A stretch of DNA of 64,000 bases. Source: Antrihabitans stalactiti (GTDB lineage: Bacteria; Actinomycetota; Actinomycetes; Mycobacteriales; Mycobacteriaceae). The stretch spans positions 248,001-312,000 of the forward strand of contig NZ_VCQU01000006.1 of NCBI RefSeq assembly GCF_012932915.1, written 5' to 3'. This document shows, piece after piece, positions 57,352 through 64,000 of this stretch. Made by a program: the position numbers and the translations under genes. The notes below the pieces were generated by a model. The model had not been told where the DNA came from, made no database searches, and saw nothing but the letters and a program-made list of their open reading frames with translations. How positions within the stretch are numbered: the first letter of the stretch is position 1; each line of letters starts with the position of its first letter.

Positions 57352-58539
57352 GTGAACGGGTTGACTGAAAAGGGATGGTTCAAAAGGCTTGCGGCCCTCG
57401 GACTCGTGGGCGGGCTCGTCGCGATCGTCGTCGTTGCGCTGACCATGTTCGCGGGAGGGTTCACCGAGACGGTTCCGGTCATGATCACCGCGCCGCGGTC
57501 GGGCTTGGTGATGGATCCCGACGCGAAAGTGAAGATGCGCGGGGTCGAGGTCGGTCGGGTCAAATCGATCGAAGAGACGCCGGACGGTGCGACCATCACG
57601 CTGGACATGCAACCTGACATGCTGAAGAACATTCCCGCGAACTCCAAGGTCGACATCAAGTCGACGACCGTCTTCGGCGCGAAATACGTCAATTTCGTCT
57701 TTCCCTCCGACCCGTCTCCCGAACATTTGACCGCGGGTTCGACCGTGGCGGCACCACGAGTGACCGTCGAGTTCAACACCCTGTTCCAGCATTTGTCGGA
57801 CGTGCTGCAGACGCTGGAACCAGAGAAGATCAACGCAACGTTGGGCGCCCTCTCCGAGGCGTTGCGTGGCAGGGGAAAGCAGGTCGGTGAGTTGCTGACC
57901 GACGCTGACGCCTACCTCACCGATATCAACCCGAGCCTTCCTGCGCTACAACAAGACTTCAAGTCCGCCGCTGAGGTGACCAATCTGTACGCCGATGTCG
58001 CACCAGATCTGGTCCGACTGCTCGACGATGCAACGGCGATCGGCGGGACCCTCGTCGATGAAAGGGACAACCTCGAGTCGCTGCTGCTCAGCTTGATCGG
58101 CGTTGCAAACACTGGTGAAACAGTGCTCGGCGAGAACGAGCAGAACCTGACCACCGCGCTGGACCTCCTGCGCCCGACCACGGCACTGCTCGACCGGTAC
58201 TCGCCAGTGTTGAGCTGCCTGATTCTCGGGCTCGACAAGGCTCGGCCGATCGCAGAGGCCGTCGAGGGTGGTTTGCAGGAAGGCATCGCGCTGAATGCCG
58301 GCTTCACCTACAGCCAGAAGCCGTACATGTATCCAGACAGCTTGCCGAAGGTCAACGCGACCGGCGGTCCGAACTGCGTCGGTCTACCGGATCGAGTGCC
58401 GTCCGACCCGCACGCGCCCTACATCGTGACAGATACGGCAAACGTGCCGTACGTCCCGAATACGCAACTTACGTTCAACGCGCCCAAGGTATTTCAGATC
58501 TTGTTCGCGGATCTGTTCGCAGGGTTGGCGCAGCGATGA
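57352..58539 (+). CDS. mce4A: Mce4A substrate-binding/tunnel subunit
   Basis: Predicted 395-residue Mce protein. A single N-terminal membrane anchor (LAALGLVGGLVAIVVVALTMF, about residues 13-34) is followed by the MlaD/Mce domain (VKMRGVEVGRVKSI to KYVNFVFP, about 45-115) and a long helical region (QHLSDVLQTLEPEKINATL) that builds the periplasmic tunnel. The C-terminal part contains NCVGLPDRVP. GTG 57352 abuts the yrbE4B TAG with no spacer. Mce4 carries sterols across the cell envelope to YrbE4AB. Confidence 0.94.
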   Translation: MNGLTEKGWFKRLAALGLVGGLVAIVVVALTMFAGGFTETVPVMITAPRSGLVMDPDAKVKMRGVEVGRVKSIEETPDGATITLDMQPDMLKNIPANSKVDIKSTTVFGAKYVNFVFPSDPSPEHLTAGSTVAAPRVTVEFNTLFQHLSDVLQTLEPEKINATLGALSEALRGRGKQVGELLTDADAYLTDINPSLPALQQDFKSAAEVTNLYADVAPDLVRLLDDATAIGGTLVDERDNLESLLLSLIGVANTGETVLGENEQNLTTALDLLRPTTALLDRYSPVLSCLILGLDKARPIAEAVEGGLQEGIALNAGFTYSQKPYMYPDSLPKVNATGGPNCVGLPDRVPSDPHAPYIVTDTANVPYVPNTQLTFNAPKVFQILFADLFAGLAQR

Positions 58540-59561
58540 AAAATACTGCAAACACCGTCAAGTTCTCGATCTTTGCGATCGTGATGGCTCTGATCTTCGC
58601 CGGGTTGGTCATCGTCTTCAGCCAGGTGCGGTTCGCAGGCACGAAGAGCTACCACGCAACATTCTCGAACTCGTCCGGACTGCGGGAGGGAAACAAAGTC
58701 CGGATTGCGGGTGTGCCGGTCGGAACCGTCCAGGGCGTGTCGGTCGGTAAGGACAATCTCGCGCACATCGATTTCGACGTCGAATCGAAGTATCCGTTAC
58801 TGACGAGCACGAAGGCGACGATCCGGTACGAGAATCTGGTGGGCGACCGCTACATGGAACTCCTCGAAGGCCCCGGTTCGATGGAACCGCTGGGGGACGA
58901 CGGGTCGATCCCGATGACGCAGACGTCTCCTGCCCTCGACCTCGATCAATTGCTCGGCGGATTCAAGCCGCTGCTCCAGGGGTTGGATCCAAAGGAGATC
59001 AACAACCTCACCGAAGCTCTCATCCAGGTTTTCCAAGGCCAGGGCGACACTCTCGTTTCCCTGTTGAGCAGCACTGGATCGTTTTCGAAAACGCTTGCCG
59101 ATCGCAATGATTTGATCGGAAGTGTCATCGACAATCTCAATACCGTGCTGAAGACCATCGACGAGCGCGGCGACCAATTCTCGACCACGATCGACCAGTT
59201 GCAGCAGTTGATCAGCGGATTGGCGGCGAATCGCGACCCGATCGCCGATTCGATACCGAAGATAGCCGGGGCTACCTCTCGCCTCGAGGAATTGTTGTCC
59301 GCCTCGCGTCCCGATATTCAGGGGACGATCGCCGAGACCGGTCGGCTCGCAACAAATCTCGATGCCGGCAGCGCAACGATCGACGACGTGCTCGGCAAGT
59401 TGCCGGAAACCTTCCGTCGCCTGATTCGACTCGGTGGCTATGGATCGTTCTTTCAGTTCTACGTCTGCGCCACGAAAGCCAAGTTCACTGGGCCCGACAA
59501 CCGTGAGATCGTGCTCGCTTTGCCGGGAATTCAGCAGACGGGGAGGTGCGCGCCGTCATGA
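58536..59561 (+). CDS. mce4B: Mce4B tunnel subunit
   Basis: Predicted 341-residue Mce protein. N-terminal anchor FSIFAIVMALIFAGLVIVF (residues 10-28), Mce domain with VRIAGVPVGTVQGVSV to GDRYMELLEGPG (35-110), then coiled helices (DPKEINNLTEALIQVFQGQG). The C-terminus has the Mce-B/C hallmark FFQFYVCATKAKFTGP. ATG overlaps the mce4A stop (ATGA). Confidence 0.94.
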   Translation: MKNTANTVKFSIFAIVMALIFAGLVIVFSQVRFAGTKSYHATFSNSSGLREGNKVRIAGVPVGTVQGVSVGKDNLAHIDFDVESKYPLLTSTKATIRYENLVGDRYMELLEGPGSMEPLGDDGSIPMTQTSPALDLDQLLGGFKPLLQGLDPKEINNLTEALIQVFQGQGDTLVSLLSSTGSFSKTLADRNDLIGSVIDNLNTVLKTIDERGDQFSTTIDQLQQLISGLAANRDPIADSIPKIAGATSRLEELLSASRPDIQGTIAETGRLATNLDAGSATIDDVLGKLPETFRRLIRLGGYGSFFQFYVCATKAKFTGPDNREIVLALPGIQQTGRCAPS

Positions 59562-60616
59562 AAGAGACAGTCGATCGACGAATACGGGCCGGAATCGTCG
59601 GAATCGTCGTTGCAGCGGCGGTTGTCGTTGCAACGCTCAACTACAACAAGTTGCAGTTCCTCCGCGATGGCATCGAGTATTCGGCGAACTTCACCGATGC
59701 GGGCGGCTTGGTACCCGGTGACCGGGTACAGGTCGCAGGCATCGAGGTGGGCAACGTCGAACACGTGAAGTTGGATGGCAAGCAGGTTCTCGTAACCTTC
59801 ACCGTCAAAGAAGGTATCCAACTCGGAGATGAGACGTCGGCTGCGATCAAGACCAACACCGTCCTAGGTCGGCGATCACTCGCCTTGACTCCCTCCGGTT
59901 CCGGCAAGCTGACAAAAGATGAGCCGATTCCGGTGGACCGGACGACGGCGCCGTATTCGTTGAACGATGCACTCGGCGACTTGAGTAATGAAGTGCACGA
60001 CCTCAAGACCGATCAGGTGAACGACGCACTCAATGTCATGAGCACGGCGCTGAAAGATACACCCGCGCCTTTGCGGGAGACCCTCGACGGCGTGACGCGC
60101 TTGTCCAAGGCTCTGAACGACCGCGACCAGACCCTTCGCGAATTACTCACCAAGGCCCAGGGGGTTACCAAGGTTCTTGCCGACCGTGGCGACCAGATCA
60201 ACGCGCTACTGCTGGACGGTAACGACCTGCTCGGCGCGCTGGAATTGCGCCGGTCGGCCATCTCGGAACTCATCACGAACATTTCCTCGGTCTCGCAACA
60301 GCTTTCGGGATTGGTTCATGACAACGAGGAACAAATCGGTCCGACGCTCGAGAAGCTGAACAGTGTGACTGCCCTGCTGATCCGGAACAGGGACAATCTC
60401 TCCCGTGCACTCGATGGGTTGGGTCCGTACGCGACGGCCCTCGGTGAGGCAGTGGCGAGCGGCCCGTACTTCCAGGCCTTTGTGCAGAACTACGGTTCCG
60501 GCAAGATGCTGCAGGGTCTCGTCGACGCCTTCGTCGACCCCGGGCACCTGCCAGCGGATTTGTACAACTATCTCCTCAATCCGCCTCCGTCGATACAACT
60601 GCGGGAGCCGCGATGA
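59558..60616 (+). CDS. mce4C: Mce4C tunnel subunit
   Basis: Predicted 352-residue Mce protein with an N-terminal anchor (IVGIVVAAAVVVATL, about residues 13-28), an Mce domain (VQVAGIEVGNVEHV to GRRSLALTPSG, 40-110) and a helical tail. ATG 59558 is preferred over GTG 59546: GGGGAGG lies at the right distance and the codon overlaps the mce4B TGA. It ends DLYNYLLNPPPS, a Mce-C type C-terminus. Confidence 0.93.
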   Translation: MKETVDRRIRAGIVGIVVAAAVVVATLNYNKLQFLRDGIEYSANFTDAGGLVPGDRVQVAGIEVGNVEHVKLDGKQVLVTFTVKEGIQLGDETSAAIKTNTVLGRRSLALTPSGSGKLTKDEPIPVDRTTAPYSLNDALGDLSNEVHDLKTDQVNDALNVMSTALKDTPAPLRETLDGVTRLSKALNDRDQTLRELLTKAQGVTKVLADRGDQINALLLDGNDLLGALELRRSAISELITNISSVSQQLSGLVHDNEEQIGPTLEKLNSVTALLIRNRDNLSRALDGLGPYATALGEAVASGPYFQAFVQNYGSGKMLQGLVDAFVDPGHLPADLYNYLLNPPPSIQLREPR

Positions 60617-61872
60617 CGAGCACGGTGTTCGGGCGCAACAGAAAACGCATACTGATCGCCGTCGCGTGCGTCCTCGCTCTCGTCGCCGCAACGGTGGCGT
60701 ATTTCGTCTACGAACGCATCACCACGCATCGGCTCACTGCGTACTTCACGTCGGCGACCGGGCTGTACCCGGGCGACGATGTGCGCGTCCTGGGTGTGAA
60801 AGTCGGCACGGTGGACAGCGTCGAGCCACAGCCGGAATCGGTGAAGGTTGAGATGTCGGTCGATTCCGACGTCGAAATTCCCTCCGACGCGGACGCGGTC
60901 ATCATCGCGCAGTCTCTGGTGTCTGGGCGGTTCGTGCAGCTCACACCGGTTTACGACGGCGGTGCAGCGCTTGCCGACAATGCGGAGATCCCCATCGGTC
61001 GAACGGCAGTGCCGGTCGAATGGGATGACATCAAGCGGGAACTGACACGGCTGTCGACAGCGCTCGGACCAGTCGGGGACGACGCGCAAGGTAGCTTCGG
61101 ACGGTTTCTCAATACGGCTGCGGCAAATCTCGACGGCAACGGCGACGCGCTCAAGTCGACCCTCCACGAGTTGTCGAACGCCTTGGGCATCCTCTCCGAC
61201 GGCCGCACGGATCTGTTCGCGACGATCCGGAACCTGCAGGTATTCGTCTCGGCATTGAGCAACAGCAACACGCAGATCGTCTCGTTCGGAAACAGGCTCG
61301 CGACGGTATCGCAGGTGCTCGGGGACAGCTCTGACGCACTCGGGCAGGGGCTCGTAGACCTGGACGCCGCGCTAGGCGATGTCCAGCGCTTCGTCGCCGA
61401 CAACCGGGACAAGCTCGCCACAGGCGTTGCCCAACTCGCGGACGCGACGAAGGTCCTGGCGGACAAGAGGCCTGAACTCGAGCAAGTGCTGCACATCGCC
61501 CCGAACGCGCTGGCGAACTTCTACCAGATCTACAAGCCGGCCCAGGGATCGTTGACTGGTGTGGTCGGGCTGAACGAAGTCGCGAGTCCGCTTACGTTCT
61601 TGTGCGGGTCGGTCGAGGGGTTGGGGAATAACGATTCGCAGCGGTCCGCGGACTTGTGCAGGCAGTTCTTCGCTCCCGTCTTCAACTCGCTCGTTGTGAA
61701 TTACCCGCCGATTCTTGTCAACCCGGCTAGTGGAGTTGCCGCGTTCCCAAATCAGATCGAGTACAGCCCTGAGGATTTGCGTGCCTCGGTGCCGCCGCAA
61801 AGTCCGATCGCCCAACCGCTTCCGCAACCGAACGGTCTCCTCTCTCTACTGTTGCCGGGAGGTGGCCGATGA
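60613..61872 (+). CDS. mce4D: Mce4D tunnel subunit
   Basis: Predicted 419-residue Mce protein. Anchor ILIAVACVLALVAATVAYF (residues 13-31), Mce domain with DDVRVLGVKVGTVDSV to GRFVQLTPVYDGG (50-115), helical tunnel region, and a C-terminal proline-rich end (SPIAQPLPQPNG), longer than in Mce4B and C as expected for D subunits. ATG overlaps the mce4C TGA. Confidence 0.94.
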   Translation: MTSTVFGRNRKRILIAVACVLALVAATVAYFVYERITTHRLTAYFTSATGLYPGDDVRVLGVKVGTVDSVEPQPESVKVEMSVDSDVEIPSDADAVIIAQSLVSGRFVQLTPVYDGGAALADNAEIPIGRTAVPVEWDDIKRELTRLSTALGPVGDDAQGSFGRFLNTAAANLDGNGDALKSTLHELSNALGILSDGRTDLFATIRNLQVFVSALSNSNTQIVSFGNRLATVSQVLGDSSDALGQGLVDLDAALGDVQRFVADNRDKLATGVAQLADATKVLADKRPELEQVLHIAPNALANFYQIYKPAQGSLTGVVGLNEVASPLTFLCGSVEGLGNNDSQRSADLCRQFFAPVFNSLVVNYPPILVNPASGVAAFPNQIEYSPEDLRASVPPQSPIAQPLPQPNGLLSLLLPGGGR

Positions 61873-63086
61873 CGGTCCGAAAGCTCCTCGCTCGACGGTT
61901 GCTGCGGTTGGCTCCCGTCTTCGTCGCCTTGGTCGTCGTGACGAGCGGCTGCACGTGGAGCGGCCTAAATTCGTTGCCGCTGCCCGGCGCCGAGGGAACA
62001 GGTCCGGATTCATACAAGGTCTACATTCAGATGCCGAATGTGACGACGCTGACCCGGAATTCCCCAGTGCGCGTGAACGACGTGACGGTGGGGTCGGTGC
62101 AAGGAATCGAAGTACAGGATTGGCATGCGCTAGTTACTGTTTCGATCAAGCACGGCGTCAAGTTGCCGGCCAACGCGACCGCGAAGGTCGGGCAAACCAG
62201 TTTGCTCGGTTCGAATCACATCGAACTCGCACCGCCGACCAAGGTGAAACCCGAAGGCGAACTGCGCGACGGTGACACCATCCCGCTCGAAAGAGCCGGG
62301 GCGTATCCGACCACCGAGCAGACCTTGTCTTCACTGTCCGTGGTCCTCAACGGTGGTGGTTTCGCGCAATTACAGGACGTCACGCGCGAACTCAACGCTG
62401 CGCTCGACGGGCGCGAAGCCACGGTGCACGACCTGCTGCCGAGGCTGAACGAGTTGGTCGGTCAGCTCGATGAGCAGCGCGGCGACATCGTTTCTGCGCT
62501 GGACGGATTGGACCGCGTTACAGGGACGCTCGCCAGCGAGAAGGACAAACTGGCCCGCGCGCTAGAGGGCGTCCCGCCTGCGCTCGAGGTCCTCAACGGT
62601 CAGCGCGACAATCTCACCGACGCCTTGGTTTCGCTCGGTCGTTTCAGCGATGTCGCGAATCGCATCATCGACCAGAGCGGCGACGACCTGAAGGCCAACC
62701 TGCACAGTCTCGTTCCGGTTCTGCGCTCGCTTGCGGACACGGGCAACCACCTCACCGATGTGCTGAGCCTGCTCCTGACGTTCCCGTTCTCGATGAAGAA
62801 CATGGATCACTGGTTGAAGGGCGACTACGCCAACCTGATGATGATGTTGGACCTCACCGGGTCCCGGCTCGACTCGAACTTCCTGACTGGAACGCCGCTC
62901 GGCGGCACGTTCGGTGGTGTCGAGGGTCTGCTCGGCAGCGTGGCCGGCGTCGCCGGCGATACGGGCAATCCGTTGGCGGTGCCGTCCGTCCCGTCGCAAC
63001 CAGTGGTTCCGGGGCTGCCGTCGATACCGGGGCTGCCCTCGATACCTGGAATCAATGCTCCGCTGCCGGGGGTGCCTACCCCATGA
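61869..63086 (+). CDS. mce4E: Mce4E lipoprotein subunit (LprN-type)
   Basis: Predicted 405-residue Mce protein. A signal peptide ends in the lipobox VTSGC, with the lipidated Cys at residue 28, the mark of Mce E subunits. The Mce domain runs about 45-120 (VRVNDVTVGSVQGIEV to GSNHIELAPPT), followed by a helical region. The C-terminus carries a proline repeat, GLPSIPGLPSIPG. ATG overlaps the mce4D stop. Confidence 0.94.
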   Translation: MTVRKLLARRLLRLAPVFVALVVVTSGCTWSGLNSLPLPGAEGTGPDSYKVYIQMPNVTTLTRNSPVRVNDVTVGSVQGIEVQDWHALVTVSIKHGVKLPANATAKVGQTSLLGSNHIELAPPTKVKPEGELRDGDTIPLERAGAYPTTEQTLSSLSVVLNGGGFAQLQDVTRELNAALDGREATVHDLLPRLNELVGQLDEQRGDIVSALDGLDRVTGTLASEKDKLARALEGVPPALEVLNGQRDNLTDALVSLGRFSDVANRIIDQSGDDLKANLHSLVPVLRSLADTGNHLTDVLSLLLTFPFSMKNMDHWLKGDYANLMMMLDLTGSRLDSNFLTGTPLGGTFGGVEGLLGSVAGVAGDTGNPLAVPSVPSQPVVPGLPSIPGLPSIPGINAPLPGVPTP

Positions 63087-64000
63087 TGCTATCCAGGTTC
63101 GTTCGTACGCAGCTGATCATCTTCTCGATCCTGACCGTGGTCGGCGTCGTCGTCATGGGTGTGGTGTACATCAACGTGCCTGCCATGTTCGGTATCGGCA
63201 CCTACGAGGTCACGGTCGATCTCGAGGCCACGGGCGGTCTCTACCAGCATTCGAACGTCACCTATCGCGGTACGAATGTCGGCAAGGTCGAAGAGGTTCG
63301 CCTGACCCCGACGGGTGTCGTAGCCAAGTTGTCGATCGATTCCGACTACAAGATCCCGGCCGACTCGGTGGCGTGGGTCAAGAGCGTATCGGCGGTCGGG
63401 GAACAGTACGTAGACCTCGTCCCGAACACCGCCGACGGACCCGACCTTGCCGATGGCGACGTGATTCCGGTCGATCGAACCAAGTTGCCGCAAGACGTTG
63501 GGCCGATGCTGGATCAAGCCGATCGCCTTCTTGCGAGCATCTCCGACACACGCCTACGCACCGTCGTAGACGAAGCGTTCAAGGCTTTCAACGGCACGGG
63601 TCCCGACCTGCAGAAACTGCTCGATTCGGCACGACTCCTCGTGCAAGAGGCAAAGGCAAATGTCGACCCGACCAAGATTCTGATCGATCAGATCGGACCA
63701 CTGCTCGACACGCAGATCGAATCCAGCGACGCCGTCCGTGGTTGGACGAGGGATCTCACGCGATTCGCTGATCAGCTACGCGCCAGTGATCCTCAGCTGC
63801 GGTCGATCCTCGAAAACGGGCCTGCTGCCGCCAACGAAGCGACCGCGCTCTTCCAGGATCTGCGGCCGACGTTGCCGCTGTTGCTCGCGAACCTGGTGAG
63901 TGTCGGCGAAGTCGGCGTCACCTACAACAAATCCATCGAGCAAGTGTTGGTCGTTTTCCCGCCGCTGGTCGCGGCACTACTCACTGCGGTGCGCGGTCCG
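63083..64000 (+). CDS. mce4F: Mce4F tunnel subunit, 3' end beyond the window
   Basis: Open from ATG 63083 (ATGATG; 63086 is also possible) to the last base, 306 codons without a stop. The N-terminal anchor is IIFSILTVVGVVVMGVVYI, then the Mce domain (NVTYRGTNVGKVEEVRL to GEQYVDLVPN, about 50-115) and helices including ESSDAVRGWTRDLTRFADQL. The start overlaps the mce4E TGA (ATGA). The gene is cut by the window end, so mce-associated genes usually found downstream cannot be assessed. Confidence 0.93.
   Translation, partial: MMLSRFVRTQLIIFSILTVVGVVVMGVVYINVPAMFGIGTYEVTVDLEATGGLYQHSNVTYRGTNVGKVEEVRLTPTGVVAKLSIDSDYKIPADSVAWVKSVSAVGEQYVDLVPNTADGPDLADGDVIPVDRTKLPQDVGPMLDQADRLLASISDTRLRTVVDEAFKAFNGTGPDLQKLLDSARLLVQEAKANVDPTKILIDQIGPLLDTQIESSDAVRGWTRDLTRFADQLRASDPQLRSILENGPAAANEATALFQDLRPTLPLLLANLVSVGEVGVTYNKSIEQVLVVFPPLVAALLTAVRGP

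Overview
The window is GC-rich DNA from a mycolic-acid actinobacterium, most likely Rhodococcus, with Nocardia or Gordonia as alternatives. This rests on a gene set and gene order resembling the sterol-catabolism locus of Mycobacterium tuberculosis: a divergent fadA5/cyp125 pair, divergent echA19/fadD19, divergent fadE26-fadE27/fdxD, an hsd4A-type SDR, and a complete mce4 importer start. Ten copies of a KstR-type operator (core AACnnGTT, best form TAGAACACGTTCTA) lie in front of these genes. No rRNA, tRNA, CRISPR array, insertion sequence or phage gene was seen.

Layout. (1) 1-19066, plus strand: the 3' part of a giant non-ribosomal peptide synthetase. It enters the window inside an epimerisation domain and carries five further adenylation modules and a terminal thioesterase. 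(2) 19076-26190 and on to 41304: sterol side-chain genes. These are fadA5 and cyp125; an operon of DUF35, Ltp4, Ltp3, an F420-type oxidoreductase and a SnoaL-like protein; a second F420-type oxidoreductase; a thioesterase/TetR pair; an acyl-CoA synthetase with a glycosyltransferase; echA19/fadD19; a nitronate-monooxygenase-like flavoprotein; fadE26-fadE27; and fdxD. A 3.9-kb gene for an nSTAND ATPase with about fourteen WD40 repeats interrupts this block at 30848-34759. (3) 41305-42210: the hsd4A-type dehydrogenase.

(4) 42259-55109: a block of twelve genes that lies between hsd4A and yrbE4A, which are neighbours in M. tuberculosis. Its plus-strand half encodes an acyltransferase, two acyl-CoA ligases, a WS/DGAT, an alpha/beta hydrolase and a hotdog thioesterase. 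Its minus-strand half encodes a TetR regulator and a tightly coupled FAD dehydrogenase, carboxymuconolactone-decarboxylase-like protein, HIBADH-like dehydrogenase, SDR and aldehyde dehydrogenase. KstR sites are absent inside the block. Three of its promoter regions instead share GACANGTGTC, which overlaps the GTG start of the TetR gene itself. This block is the best candidate here for an undescribed, separately regulated lipid-metabolism system.

(5) 55730-64000: yrbE4A, yrbE4B, mce4A, B, C, D, E and the first 306 codons of mce4F, with start/stop overlaps or abutments throughout. They encode the actinobacterial steroid importer that would feed the catabolic genes to the left.

Starts were chosen by hand from ribosome-binding sites, overlaps and family length. 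Functional names rest on recognised motifs and remembered homologues, not on a database search.
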